From Fagopyrum homotropicum (Eukaryota; Streptophyta; Magnoliopsida; Caryophyllales; Polygonaceae), in assembly GCA_033239125.1 (NCBI GenBank), contig BSWB01000001.1, positions 53,599,001-53,663,000 of the forward strand: a stretch of 64,000 nt of DNA, written 5' to 3'. Of the stretch, positions 24,856 to 36,535 are shown piece after piece. The notes under the pieces were generated by a model. That model saw only the letters and a list, made by a program, of their open reading frames with translations. It was not told the DNA's origin and made no database searches. Made by a program: the position numbers and the translations under genes. The first letter of the stretch is position 1. Every line of letters starts with the position of its first letter.

Positions 24856-25086
24856 GTACAAAAAAGAAGCGCCCAAATAGTAAACAGAAAAATCTCGAAT
24901 GCCGACTAGCTTGGTGATCGAAACAGTTGTATAAGATCCCAGTATCTGTATCGTTTGATGTACTGATTGTCTCCTGCGCTTCTTCGAAGAGAGCTCGTTT
25001 TCCTGATGAAATTCCTACTACTGAAGCTCCTTTGTTGCAATTACAACCTATTGATGTATTGTTCGCTTCAAAACGTGTGTGTATAT

Positions 25087-26341
25087 TGAAGAACCGGTAG
25101 GTGAAATAAAAGGTTAAAAGATACTCCAGAAGGGGGTTGAATAGAGTATGAGAACTTTTCGCAAACCAAATCTCAAGGCCTTGAAACTTCTTTCAAGGGC
25201 CTTGATGTCGATCTGTGCTCTTTGTGAAACTTTGATTTCAAGGACTTTGAAACTCCTTTCAAGGGCCTTGACTTCTTGCTCCTGCAAAACAAAGTTAGTC
25301 ATAGTAAAGTATATATGGTGCGGAATTGAAAAGATCGACACGAGGATATGTTTACGAAGTTCGGCTTTAAATAGCCTACTCTCCGTCCCAATGTATAGCC
25401 TTAGGATCTAACTATCTATTATTAGCTTCAAAGAGTCCTAGATACAAACTAGAAGAAATTCCCTTCTTCTCTCACTGTAGCCAATGCTACGATCTAGCTC
25501 CAACTCTTAACCTAGCTATAATAGCCTAATTACTTCGCAGAGTAACACACACTCTAGTATAACACTATTTAGATCTTCCAATGGAGCTCTAATGTTTTCT
25601 CTCTCTAAGGAGATAAAGCTTTAGTGTGATTGAGAGAAAGAAAAACAACGAATGAAGATGTTCAGGTTGCTAGAAGATGTAAAGATATTTTCGTGTGTAA
25701 GCTTGTGTATCTATCTTCTTCGACCATCATCTTCATTTATACTCTTCTATGGAGAGGTCTTTTAGCCGTTGTAGAGATGACCGTTTGAAGATGAATCTTC
25801 TTCTCCATGAAGATCGTTTCTTGTTTCGAGATAAGGTAGACGTTGCAAATCTTCAGCTCCTAAGAACACGTTGAGTCCTTAACTCCTTGATCTTCTCGTC
25901 TTTTGAATTGAGAGAGAGAAGATATTATTCTTGCCGCTTTTTGTTTAGAAAATCTTCTGAAAAGATTCTCTAATCTTTGATTGAGATCTTTCTTCGGTTG
26001 ATGAGATCTTTCTTTGGTTGATGAGATCTTTCTGTTAAGAAAAAATCTTCTTGGAAAATCTTCAGCTCATTTGAATTTTTGTTTCGTGCATTTGTAACTC
26101 CAAGGTCCTTGAATTCGTCCCTTTGTAAACGCTATCTTCCTTTGTCCTTGAGTTATACTTCAAGGTCCTTGAAATTCATATCGAGGCCCTTGACATTTAG
26201 ATAAAACCTGCACTAAATTCAAACCAACCAAATATCTAGAGAATATAATCAATACATTGTTAGTATATCCAACTACTACATTTGTGTTAAGTCTTCCATC
26301 ATCAACACCTGTAAAACATTTTAATCAAGGTGGAGTTTTCA
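25087..26341 (-). repeat. Copia (Sirevirus-like) 3' LTR
   Basis: On the minus strand it runs TGAAAACTCCACC...CGGTTCTTCA. It contains a TATA box (25734-25741 on the plus map). Palindromic CAAGGnCCTTG words cluster at 26096-26200 (upstream of TATA) and at 25173-25271 (leader). Confidence 0.93.
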
Positions 26342-26353
26342 ATCTCCCCCTTG
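26342..26353 (-). promoter_or_regulatory. Polypurine tract of the Copia element
   Basis: On the minus strand CAAGGGGGAGAT directly precedes the 3' LTR start TGAAAAC. It is the plus-strand DNA priming site. Confidence 0.85.
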
Positions 26354-26588
26354 ATGGAAGATAACACAAATGTTTTATCGTACCTGCATTTGTTAGTTTA
26401 ACAATGCATATGAAAATCTCAAAAAATGCAGAATGAAGTATATCAAAATGTCGGATCATATTTCTCCCCCTTTGTCTTTCAACAAGGGAGAAAAAAACAG
26501 TCAAAGTACGGGAGTTAGAATACGATTACATACCCAAAATAGTATTTTTCACAAACCATTTAGAAAGATTTTCAAAAAAACAGTCAGC

Positions 26589-27871
26589 TTAATTCTCCTC
26601 ATAGAACTTCCACTTTCCTTTGGATGAAAATTTCTTATAACACCAATCATCCATTTCAGCTGTCAAACGTCTTCTCTTTTCTTCAGCTCGTCTATGCTTA
26701 ACTACTTCATACTCAACCTTTGGCAAGAACATTGGCTCAACATGAGTTGGATACAGAATTGATTTATTCTGTACACGCCTTTTACAGTTCATCAGCACAT
26801 TCTCAACCTTCTCTTGAGTATGTTGAGCTACATCTTCAGGTATGGGCAAAATGCTTCCCATTGTAGTTAGTGTAAGAGCATTCATCAAATACATTTCATT
26901 GGCTTTACCATTTATGGTAGCTAGCAACTCGAAATTTGTATTCATTCTCCTCTTGGTGTCAAACTGAAAATCATATAATTCACGATTGAGACAAACTATT
27001 TCTTTTTCACAACCCTCTAACCTGATTTCTGGAGTAGGAGAAGAGTTGACTTCTTTATTTGGATTTTGAGTAGTTCCTTTTCCTTTTAAAGTCCATGTTC
27101 CTGCAAGAGTTTTCTCAATTCCTAGATGTTCTAAGCAGTTCTCATCAATTTTGCTGGTAATAGACTGTCTTTCCTCAGAGGATGTGTCAATTTTGTAATA
27201 ATCAAAGACCTTAGGCAGCAAATTTCCATAAGGCAGAGGAATAGGTCTCTTAGAATTGACAGAATGCATCATATGGTTGAGAATCAAATTAGGCACATCT
27301 ATGTCCACATTAGACATAAGCAAATGAATTAATTCCAGAGATTGATTAGTCATCAGCTCTCTTGAGTTTGCACAAGGAACGACACATCGAACCAGTATGG
27401 TAAACACTATTTTAGCCTCTAAGGTTAGAGATGTGTGAGTAAGTTGACGTGAGGTTGAATTTGGAACCAAAAAATTCTCCTTAGCAATACGAACACTCTC
27501 TGATCTTGAAGGATAGTTGAATACAACATTTGTAGGAATTCCAAATATCTCACTTAGAATAGAAGGAGTGAGTGAAATCAGAGTACCTTTGACTGAAGAT
27601 TAAAGAGTGATGCATCCTTTGTCCCTTTTTGTAGTGAGATTAATATAGAATAATCTCGTGAGTCGTGGAAAAGCAAAATCTCCAGGGTTTAGAACCTTCC
27701 AAATAATCGAACTCTTCAGCTTGTCTATGCAGGGTATCATGATGAGGGAAGACCGGCAGTTTGAGATGTATTCAGATCTTCAGAAGGTTTTTCTTCTTTA
27801 ACAATTGAGGAATTGTGAACAACTTTCTTTTTGGGAGCTAGAGGAGTAGATCTCTTGCTTCTAGGTACCAT
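26589..27871 (-). pseudogene. Accessory ORF after pol of the Copia element
   Basis: This is not gag, protease, integrase, RT or RNase H. It lies between RNase H and the 3' LTR, in the same sense as pol. The start at 27871 gives MVPRSKRSTPLAPKKKVV, a basic run that could be a nuclear signal. A frameshift and one stop near 27600 separate it from a 293-codon frame (26589-27470). The middle has VLNPGDFAFPRLTRLFYINL and SVKGTLISLTPSILSEIFGIP. The next part has LEAKIVFTILVRCVVP and a LPYG motif. This recalls the 'putative plant transposon protein' domain found in accessory ORFs of plant LTR elements. Its role is unknown. The Gypsy accessory ORF at 45834 shows the same pattern. Confidence 0.65.
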
Positions 27872-28108
27872 GAGAAAAGTTTGAGAGAGAAATCAAAGGA
27901 TTTTCAAAATAAGGTTTCTTGTGAAAGAATAAAAAGATAGAGAAGGTAGGTCCTTTTTAACAGGGAAATAACAAAATTTTTGAAAAAATCAAGCTTTTAA
28001 AAACCAATAACAGCAAATCTTTTTCAAGATTTTCAAACAAAAAATTTATTAAAAATATTTTAAGAATTGAAATATCTAAAAGATATTAATTCTTAAAAGA
28101 TCCGTAAA

Positions 28109-28170
28109 TTTAATATACCCTGTGAAATATGTTTCAAGGCCCATTGAATTTTATTTCAAGGCCCTTGAAA
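28109..28170 (-). promoter_or_regulatory. Palindromic words and TATA-like box before the Copia accessory ORF
   Basis: Two words, TTTCAAGGCCCTTGAAA (28154-28170) and a decayed copy (28132-28148), are followed on the minus strand by TATATTAAA (28109-28117), about 240 nt before the accessory ORF start. It may be an internal promoter; this is inferred only. Confidence 0.4.
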
Positions 28171-28411
28171 GCATCAATTGGGCTGCATGCGTAGGAACGA
28201 TTAAAACTCGTTTACTCCCCCTACGTAATGCTTCCTTGTTCAACATATCAAGCTCCAATCTAATAAAATTAAATTGTTCCTCAGGAAGAGGCTTGGTAAA
28301 GATATTTACAAGCTCCAAGTTAGTTGAGATAAAAGAAATCGAAATATCACCTTTCTCAACATGATCACGTATGAAGTGATGCCTTACATCAATATGCTTA
28401 GTCCTTGAATG

Positions 28412-29295
28412 CTACACAAGATTTTTGGTTATAGAAATAGCACTAGTATTATCACATTTTATAGGAATACCTTTCAAGTCAAAGCCAAGATCACGAAGTT
28501 GTCGAGCAATCCAAAGAATTTGTGCACAACAGGCTCCTACGACTATATATTCAGCTTCAGCTGTGGATAGGGCAACAGAGTTTTGCTTCTTGGAGCGCCA
28601 ACTAATTAGGGATGACCCTAAGAATTGGCAACATCCAGAAGTACTTTTTCTATCGACATTATAACCTGCAAAGTCTGCATCTGAATATCCAACTAGATGA
28701 AACGAGCTTTGACGAGGGTACCATAACCCTAGATCCTTAGTGCCATTGAGATACCGAAAAATTCTTTTCACAGCTATCAAATGTGACTCTTTAGGATCAG
28801 CTTGAAATCTTGCACACATGCACACGCTAAACATAATGTCAGGACGACTAGCAGTTAGATACAACAATGAACCGATCATACCTCGATGCTCCTTTTGTAC
28901 TACACTTTTGCCATTCTTGTCATGGTCTAGCGAAAGTGTTGAACTCATAGGAGTCTTTGCAACCTTAGATTGATCCATTTTGTACTTCTTAAGCAAGTCT
29001 CTAGTATACTTGCTTTGATTGAGAAAAATTCCTTTCTTTGCTTGTGTAACTTGAAGCCCAAGAAATAAATTTAGCTCTCCCATTAAGCTCATTCCAAATT
29101 CCATGCACATAATATCTGAAAATTCCTTGCAGAGGGAATCATTAGTAGCACTGAATAATATATCATCAACATTGATTTGCATTACTAGAATGTCGTTTCC
29201 TCTAGTTTTGATAAACAATGTTTTATCAATCAAACCTCTTTTGAAATTGTTTTCAAAAAGATATTTAGACAATCTTTCATCCCAAGCTCGAGGAG
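28412..29295 (-). pseudogene. Copia RT C-terminal half and RNase H
   Basis: The uninterrupted frame starts at the Gypsy insertion and continues the RT frame that stops at 50412. It has VMQINVDDILFSAT (catalytic DD), GELNLFLGLQV, YTRDLLKKYKM, MIGSLLYLTASRPDI and the RNase H motifs GYSDADFAG, STSGCCQFLG and STAEAEY. The coding sequence is intact here and was inactivated only by the insertion. It ends at a TAG codon (28412-28414). Confidence 0.9.
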
Positions 29296-30961
29296 TGTTA
29301 GCATGAAATATTGCGATATTCAAGCCACTTATTCGAGTTGTTTTTCATTCATTATTGTGTTCATGGATGGGGCATTGAAGCATTTGTTAGCTTGTTCACC
29401 TATATTTTCGATATGGAGGTCTACATTAGTTTGTGATTAATTATAGGTGAATGAGAGCTGAAACCGGACCATTTGAGAGAGAAAAGAGAGGATTCAATCA
29501 TATCCAAGGATTAGGAACACATCAAGGAAGCTAAAGAAGGAGCTAAGATGGAGAATGTCACGACACAAAGGAAACCACAAGCAATCTACACTTCCACGCC
29601 CTAAATTACGGCCGTAGAAGAGTCCACGCTCTAAACCACGGCCGTGGATCTTGGCATCATGAGCGTGGAGCATTCCAGTAAGTTACACGGCCTAAAGTTC
29701 GGTCGTGGAAGATGAGAGACACCGTAATCCAATTCCACGCCCTAAACCACGGTCGTGGAACATCAAAAGACCGTGATTTAGACAATCCTTTGACGAATCA
29801 TTTATTGCCACATCATCTACGTATTTGGGCTGGAAGATATCTCTTACTCTACGGATAAAAAGGCGGGAGGAGGGAGTTTTCAGCAACCTCGCTTTGGGAG
29901 AGTTAGCCTTAGGGTTTTCGCGAGGAACTTTGCGGAAGTGCCGACAGTTTGGATTCCCGAAGATTGTGTGTGGCGGAAGTTGCGCCCTTTTCTTAGGTTT
30001 TGATATTGAAGACGGATTGATATCCCGTTCTTCGTGTTTGCCTAAGATCATTGTGAGGTTTTGTGTTATATTCTGAATCCATTGAGTATTCCATTTGGTG
30101 TTTGGATTTGAGATTGACTTTGAGTTATATTTGAGTTTTCGAGGGTTTTCATCTTTCATTCTTCTTAAATTGATTTTTGATATCATGACAATGGTAATTG
30201 TATAAAACCTTTAGCAATTCTAAGGTGAAGGGTTAATAGTTGTGGCTTAGATGATGATAGATCGGTCGTAAACAGATTGAACCCTGAGAGTTAGAGAAAC
30301 TTTGTCGACGCCCTAAATCACAGTCTGTTCTTGGACTTCCACGGCCGTGGAACTCAAGATCTGCCTGTGATTTCCCCTCGTTTACGAACTTTGTTTTTAC
30401 TTTAATCCAAGGTTAAAGATTAGCTTTAATCTAGTCTTGGCATGCCCTTTTCTAGGTAGTAGTGAGACTCATCACCCTCTATTTTGATTTCGAGTGTCAC
30501 AACCTTAATCGTTTTAGTTAGTTTTGATCCTTGGGTTACAAGTTTGGGTATTTGAGATTAATTGTTGTCCATAGATCCTCTTTATACTAAAGCCTCAACA
30601 ACCTTTATAGAGAGAGTCTTTGGGTTAGACATATAGGGTTTTGGAACTTCATCGTACATTACCTTACTTTAGTATACCTTTGCAATCCTCGACTCTGTCC
30701 TTATACTTATAGAATATCTTGAATCGATTGCCACAATTAGATACTTGGATCTTTAGGGTTGCTGTTTTCCCAATATTTGCAAGCTTATTACATTTACTTG
30801 CTTGACGATTTGCGAACTGAATTTGTTCCCCCCAAAATCCCTGAGTTCGATACTCTGGAATTCTTACTGTACTACGCCGATCCGTACACTGCGGGTTCGC
30901 TTGCTTTGATTCTAGTTTTATAAATTTAAAGCTTATTTGCACGCACGCTTAGTGGCGAACA
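29296..30961 (+). repeat. Gypsy-A 5' LTR
   Basis: TG...CA, 1666 bp. It carries four imperfect CCACGNCCGTGG modules at 29594-29775, an A-rich TATA-like GGATAAAAAGG at about 29854, and a further perfect CCACGGCCGTGG at 30339-30350 in the presumed leader. Confidence 0.93.
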
Positions 30962-30967
30962 ATTTTT

Positions 30968-30985
30968 TGGCGCCGTTACCGGGGA
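30968..30985 (+). promoter_or_regulatory. Gypsy-A primer-binding site (tRNA-Asp type)
   Basis: TGGCGCCGTTACCGGGGA, six bases after the LTR end. It resembles the complement of the 3' end of plant tRNA-Asp, with an A where G is more common. Confidence 0.85.
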
Positions 30986-31087
30986 TTTGGTTTAGGCCGA
31001 ATTTGGTTATCGGTTGTCAAGCTTGGGAGCTTTGCTCTTGTCATTTGATATCTCTTTTAAGTGATATTTGCAAGTTATCTTAGGTAT

Positions 31088-32636
31088 ATGCGCAGGTCTA
31101 ACACCAACAAAGACCTCTTACCTCTTGATCAAGAATTTGAGAAGACTTTGAGAAAGAAGCTCAAAGAAAGAAAGATGGCTGAAAGTAAAGAGTGGGATAT
31201 CCAAGTAGAGTTGGATGATTCCGAAGCTCGACTTAGATAGAGCGAGAAGACTCGCAAGGAAGAATCAGATCGTCATCAATTGCAAATTGATGAGCTCAAG
31301 GACATGATGTTGCAAATGAGGCTGGAGATGAGTGATTCCAAGAAGAAGAAGAGAAGGAAACCGACAAGATCGGTTAGAATCGACTCATCTGATGAAGAAA
31401 GCGACTCCTCCATGCCGTCGTTAGAGGACATTGATCCAACGATCAATGCAAACCAGAATAATCCAAGACCAGCCGCCAATCATCGTATCCCGGCTGGGGG
31501 TGCGAGAGCCGCTCGTGTAGATGAAGAGCCAAGAACTCTTGGCCAAAGAATGGATCTGATTCAGCAACCACGCCGTCTAGGTGTGAACTTTGATGCTGAC
31601 GATATTCAGGGGTTTAGCTTTAACCCACAAGTTATTATCATCGTTCACCAAAGCTAGTTTGGAGGAACGAGTGTCGAATCTCCACATCAACATCTACAGA
31701 ATTTTGAGATCTTGATGGAGACAATGAAGCCAAAGAATGCAACCACCAACAATTACAAGATCAAGCCATTCTTTTTCTCTTTGAAAGGGAAAGCTTTATC
31801 TTGGTATCAAGCTCTTCCAAATGGAAGACTCAACACATGAGAGGATCTTTCTTCGGAGTTCCTAACCAAGTTCTTTCCGCCATCCAAGGCGACGGAGTTG
31901 AGAGGTAAAATTAATGCTTTTTCTATGAGATCTAATAAAAGTTTGTTTCAGTCTTGGAAAAGATTTCAGGATTTACTATTGGATTGCCCACACCATGGCA
32001 TTTCCAAATTGGAGTTATTGGAGATATACTATAAGGGGCTAGATGTGGAAACACAATTCAAGCTCCAATCCCTTTCATGTGGCACATTCATGGACATGAG
32101 GGAAGATGACGCTTGAGACTTCATTGAGAAGCAAGCCCGAGTCATTGAGAAATACTCTCACCAGAAATTGGAAGCTAATCGAGTGGAGCAAGGAGCAAAG
32201 CTAACACAAGCTGCTCAAACTCAAATCTTTTCTCTCAACACCGAGATTAAAGAATTGAAGGAAGTAATCAAGGCTAGCTTTCCGAAGCCTAAGGAGCAAG
32301 ATGTTGGTTATTTAGGAAACAACAATAACCACAATGGGAATGAGAACACCAATCGCAACAGCCGGAACAACAACCGGAACAATTGGAACAACAACAACCG
32401 GAATAACAATTGGAACAACAATAGGGGTTCAAACAACAACAATTGGCGTTCCAACCAACAACAAAACTCCGGTAATTCTTATCCCAATTCAGGAAATTCA
32501 CTAACTCCACCATCTTCTTCTTTCATTTCTTTGAAAAGCCAAGGGCAAACATCTAATAGTGGAAGCACTTCGGGGAAAGAGAAACCCGATCCCATGCTGG
32601 AAACGATCTTGGGAAAGCTTCGGGGAAAGAGAAGCC
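31088..32636 (+). pseudogene. Gypsy-A gag remnant
   Basis: It starts at an ATG 100 nt after the PBS and is broken by several stops (first near 31238) and a frameshift near 31657. It keeps the Gypsy gag core: KIKPFFFSLKGKALSWYQAL, EFLTKFFPPSKATELRGKI, RFQDLLLDCPHHGISKLELL and IYYKGLD. It ends in a long Asn-rich tail (about 32310-32480). No zinc knuckle remains. At about 32636 the frame runs directly into the last part of an integrase, so the C-terminus of gag and nearly all of pol are missing. Confidence 0.85.
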
Positions 32637-32920
32637 GGATCTACAAGGAGAGGACCAAACGGTGGCATGACAAGCGCCTCATCCCGAAGGAGTTGAGTGA
32701 AGGCGACCTTGTCCTTCTCTTCAACTCAAGGCTGCAGCTCTTCCCCGGAAAGCTAAAATCAAGATGGACCGGGCCATATGTGGTGAAGAAGATCTTCCCC
32801 CATGGAGCTATTGAAATAGGAGGGGAGCATTGTGGAGATTTCAAGGTGAATGGGCACCGGTTGAAGAAGTATATCCCGGGAGCTCCGGTGGATATGATTG
32901 CCCCACTTCACCTAGAATGA
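32637..32920 (+). pseudogene. Integrase C-terminal tail (Gypsy-B), joined to gag
   Basis: The segment IYKERTKRWHDKRLIPKEL...GDLVLLFNSRL...WTGPYVVKKIFPHGAIEI is the end of the integrase C-terminal domain. It is a near copy of 39288-39571. It is read in frame with gag because of the deletion at about 32636. Here the codon after ACCAAA is CGG, whereas the other copy has a stop, so this copy is the better preserved. Confidence 0.88.
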
Positions 32921-34593
32921 GACGCCCCCGAGTTTGGTCAAGCTAATGACCTTAAAGAAGCGCTTGGTGGGAGGCAACCCATTGGTAATGTTTTCCCTTT
33001 CTCGTTTTGTTTTTGTTTTAGATTTTTCTATTTTTGTGTGTGTTTTGTGTGCTTAGTGTGTGTGCTAGAGCCTTAGTAGCATTGGAAGCCTTGCATGGCA
33101 TGTGAATGATGATGATGAACCCCTCATCAATTATGGGTGGAGCGGACGCGGAACTTGGACGGCTAGCGGTGCCTAGCGCGGGTCCCGACGCTTTGATGAA
33201 TGCTTAGAGCTCTCTACCATTATTGATAGGATCATCCAACATCAATTCCACTTGAGATTCCCAAGTACCATAGCAAACCATTTTTACATTGTGAGAACCC
33301 TCTTTCACTCTTCTTTACTTCAATTACACATTGGGGACAATGTGTTTCTAAGTATGGGGTGGGGTTTGCATGATCCTTTGCATGATAAGCATCTAGGATA
33401 GTTTAAAATCTTCACATGTCTTGCATTATATATATTCATTTCGAAAATCCCATAAAAATCAGAAAATTTAAAAATTTTTGTGCTTTCTAGGCTTGGATAT
33501 GACCCTAATGATGAATCTTGTCTTGTGGATTGGCTATGGATGGCCTTATGTGTTAAATTGATGAATATATATGTAGACTTGAAGTACTTCTCTTGAAACT
33601 CATGAATGATTTGTGATCATGATGTTTGCCTAGAATGGATAGAGTGTTGAAAGTCGAAATTACATGCTAGTTCTTGCACACCATCTAGGAATGAATGAGG
33701 CAATTCATCTTCCTCTAATTCTCATCTTGATCATGTTGTTTGAGCACCTCAATGGATAAAAATTGACCTCTTTTGACCCATCCGGGAATAGGAGCATGTT
33801 AGTGTGTTGATGTGTGTGAAAAGCAAGTGTGGGGGGAAGATGTTGATGAAAGAATGTCATGAATAAAATGCTGAATTTGTTGTGAAAGTGTAGACAAAAA
33901 TATAGGTTTGGGGACGTTGGCTTAAATGACAAGTAACTCGGTACACTTCACATAATCGGGTGTTGGTGTCTTGCCAAAGTCAAATAAACCAATAGTCCTA
34001 ACGAGCTTTGGTATGTGTGCCCGGTGTGGATGCACCTCGAAAAATAGAAAAAGCCCGAGGATGGCTAATCACCGAGGTTTCGGCTTTTGTACACCAATGC
34101 CATTGTCTCAAAAATAAGTCAAAGAAAAAGAAAAGAAAGAAAAGATAGAGAAAATATATACTTGAGGGAAGTTGATCGAGGACAAGATTGTGGAGTTAGT
34201 TCCATTCCCGGATTAGCATCACATAGCCTAGAAAAATCCCCACCTAATCACAACGTTTCTTGGCCTTTTATTTCACAAGACCTTATGACCTATTTGCATG
34301 TTTGTAAGACTTAGTAATCTAGATTGGATATGCTCTTGATCATCTTGACTTCGTCATCTTTACATTTCATGCATGCTTTTGAGTTAAGTACAATCGTCTT
34401 TCCACGCCTTCATTTATTTGATACATAATTGCTTGTCCGTTGCCATAAAACATGACTATGAAGGTGATCCAATAGTAGAAGCACAAACCCAAAAAGATTT
34501 TGCCATTTTTCTGCATACATAAATCATGTTATCTCGTAGTTTATAGTTGAGAATTTGCTCGGGGATGAGCAAACCTTAAGTATGGGGTATTTT
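32921..34593 (+). other. Gypsy-B 3' untranslated region, copy 1
   Basis: It has no ORF. Shortly after the integrase stop it has AAGCGCTTGGTGGGAGGCAA (with CCCA following), a block also found after the Gypsy-A integrase at about 45039. A purine-rich GGGGACAATG...AAGTATGGGG motif is at about 33333-33358. A hairpin is at 33936-33961. A second purine-rich motif sits against the LTR. The 3' UTR is as conserved as coding DNA between the two copies. Confidence 0.8.
33936..33961 (+). ncRNA. Conserved 3' UTR hairpin, Gypsy-B copy 1
   Basis: The stem ACTCGGT/ATCGGGT (7 bp, two G-U pairs) encloses a 12-nt loop ending TTCACATA. Repeated at 40589-40614. The Gypsy-A version (48082-48107) has compensating changes. 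It is probably an RNA structure in the genomic RNA. Confidence 0.6.
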
Positions 34594-36428
34594 TGATAAC
34601 ACGATTTATGACTTAGGTTTAGGTAATCATTTAGATAGATTTGTCACTCATTCATGCATGGTTTAGCACTAGTTCACAACGTTTGCACTCAATTCACGTA
34701 TTTTGTCGAGATAGACGTCTACACGGACTTGTGCATTGCTTTGTAGGTACTTTGGGAGATTTAGGAGCTAAATCGATACGTTTGAGGATCGTTCATCAAG
34801 ATGACACACCCTCGGACTCATTAGGATGCAAGCTAAGGGCTAAGGAGGACTCATGGAACCTTGCCAACACAAGCCATGCACCAAATCGAAGCTTAATGAT
34901 CAAAAGCGAAGCTGAAGCACCAAACCACAGTTCACTGAAGGTCCACGGCCGTGGAACCAACCGTGGTTCTTGCCAGGTTTTTGTGACAGCTGTGCCACGA
35001 TCTCTTGGCCAGCTCTTGCAAAGTTGTAGTATAAAAGTGGTCCTGCATTGGCTGAGAAGAGCATCATTCAATTGGGTATTCTCCCATCACTCTACACACA
35101 CAACAAGACTCTCAACAAGAAGATTCTTGAAGGAGGAGGTACAAGGAAGCCACCATTGGAGAAGAGCTCCATTGGGGAGAAGAAGAAGAACACACCATTG
35201 ATAGACTTGGATAGCTTTGTAGTGAAGAATTCCGGAATCAATTTCTAGAGTTGTATGAACCATTTAAACCTTCTTTAAGAAGGATTGTGAGTCATTCTAA
35301 TTCCATTTTCAGCTTGGTTTTGTTCACTTCACTTGTTCATCTCTTTCTCTTCATTATCTTGCAAATGGAAGCCATGATTTTATGTTTGATGATTTTGATT
35401 GCTATGATGAATGTTGTAGGCTAAATAGATGTGATTCTAGGGTAAGGAAAGAATGGTTATGGCTAGGACTATGATAGGATGGACTTAGATTAGCCATTGG
35501 ATGACTCACTTGCTTGGACGTGGCCTCTGTTGAAGTCCACGGATTGTTCTTGACAAACCACGGCCGTGGACTTGATAGAACAAACCGTGATTCTCCCTGG
35601 TTCGATGGATCTAGCTTTAGTTAGTTAGAATGTTGAAATCCTAGAGTTTGTTGAGTTAAATCTACCCTAGGATGACCTAGTGTTAGCAACTAAGTGTTAG
35701 AAGAGACCTACCCGGTAATCCCTACTCTTAGATCTTAAAGATGACAAACCCTAGGTAGTGGTGAGCCTCATAAGCCGCCATTGGACTAAGTGTGCTAGGA
35801 TAGTTGCTTAGGACTAACCCTTTCGAGACTTACCCGGTAAGGATAGGTTAGATCCCTAGGTGACAATCCGGTTTGTGTAGAATTCCGCCCCTTAGGTTCT
35901 TAGAGACTTACCCGGTGATGAAATCTTAGGGATGGATTAGTGGACCATGAGACCTACCCGGTGATTGATCCCAATCTAGAAACACTTACTCCCAACATAT
36001 CATAGTTAATCCCGAGGAATGATTAGATAGCTTGAGTCCTATGCCATGACCGGAATTTCCAACCCCTAGAATCCGCTTTTCTATCTTTGATCTATATCTC
36101 GTTCTTTCTTGTTTGTTTGTGTTGATTTGTTAGCATAGTTGAATTGTTTATTTTGCATGCTTAGTGATCCTTGATTGATCACCTAAAAACCCACCAAAAA
36201 CATTTAGATTTTCATTTATTTATTTCTCTCTCTTTTCTTAACCTAGATCTTCACTAAACTTAATCATAAATCGAATCAATCTCACCTTAGTCTTTGTGTT
36301 CGACCTCGGAATACTATCCGTACTACAAACGTCCCGTACACTGCGGGTTCGCTAGGAGTTAGGATAAATATAACGAGAATATAAATTTAAAGCTTATTGC
36401 GTGCACATCACACGATCTTAGCGTAACA
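34594..36428 (+). repeat. Gypsy-B LTR, copy 1
   Basis: Starts TGATAACACG and ends TAGCGTAACA, 1835 bp. It has CCACGGCCGTGG at 34943-34954, a TATA box TATAAAAG at 35030-35037, and a second word at 35558-35569. Four ACCCGGT-centred motifs lie at about 35709-35960. Confidence 0.92.
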
Positions 36429-36535
36429 AGTTTTTGTGGTTCCACGCCCGTAGAACTCTCTGTAAAGCCTCAAAAAACAAGCCAGGCAAGGTCCACGGCC
36501 GTGGAAGTGGAGCCAACCGTGGTTCCAACCGTGGT
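36429..36535 (+). repeat. Word-rich leader/linker after Gypsy-B LTR 1
   Basis: After LTR 1 only AGTTTTTG of the normal leader remains. The sequence then jumps into a linker with CCACGGCCGTGG (36493-36504) and two CCGTGGTTCC half-words that lie in the pol reading frame. The PBS, gag and protease have been deleted. Confidence 0.75.

Noticed and set aside
34641..35201. 186-codon frame inside the Gypsy-B LTR, repeated at 41294-41854
   Set aside because: It lies wholly inside the LTR and spans the word and TATA box. Its conservation is explained by LTR duplication, and no domain is visible.
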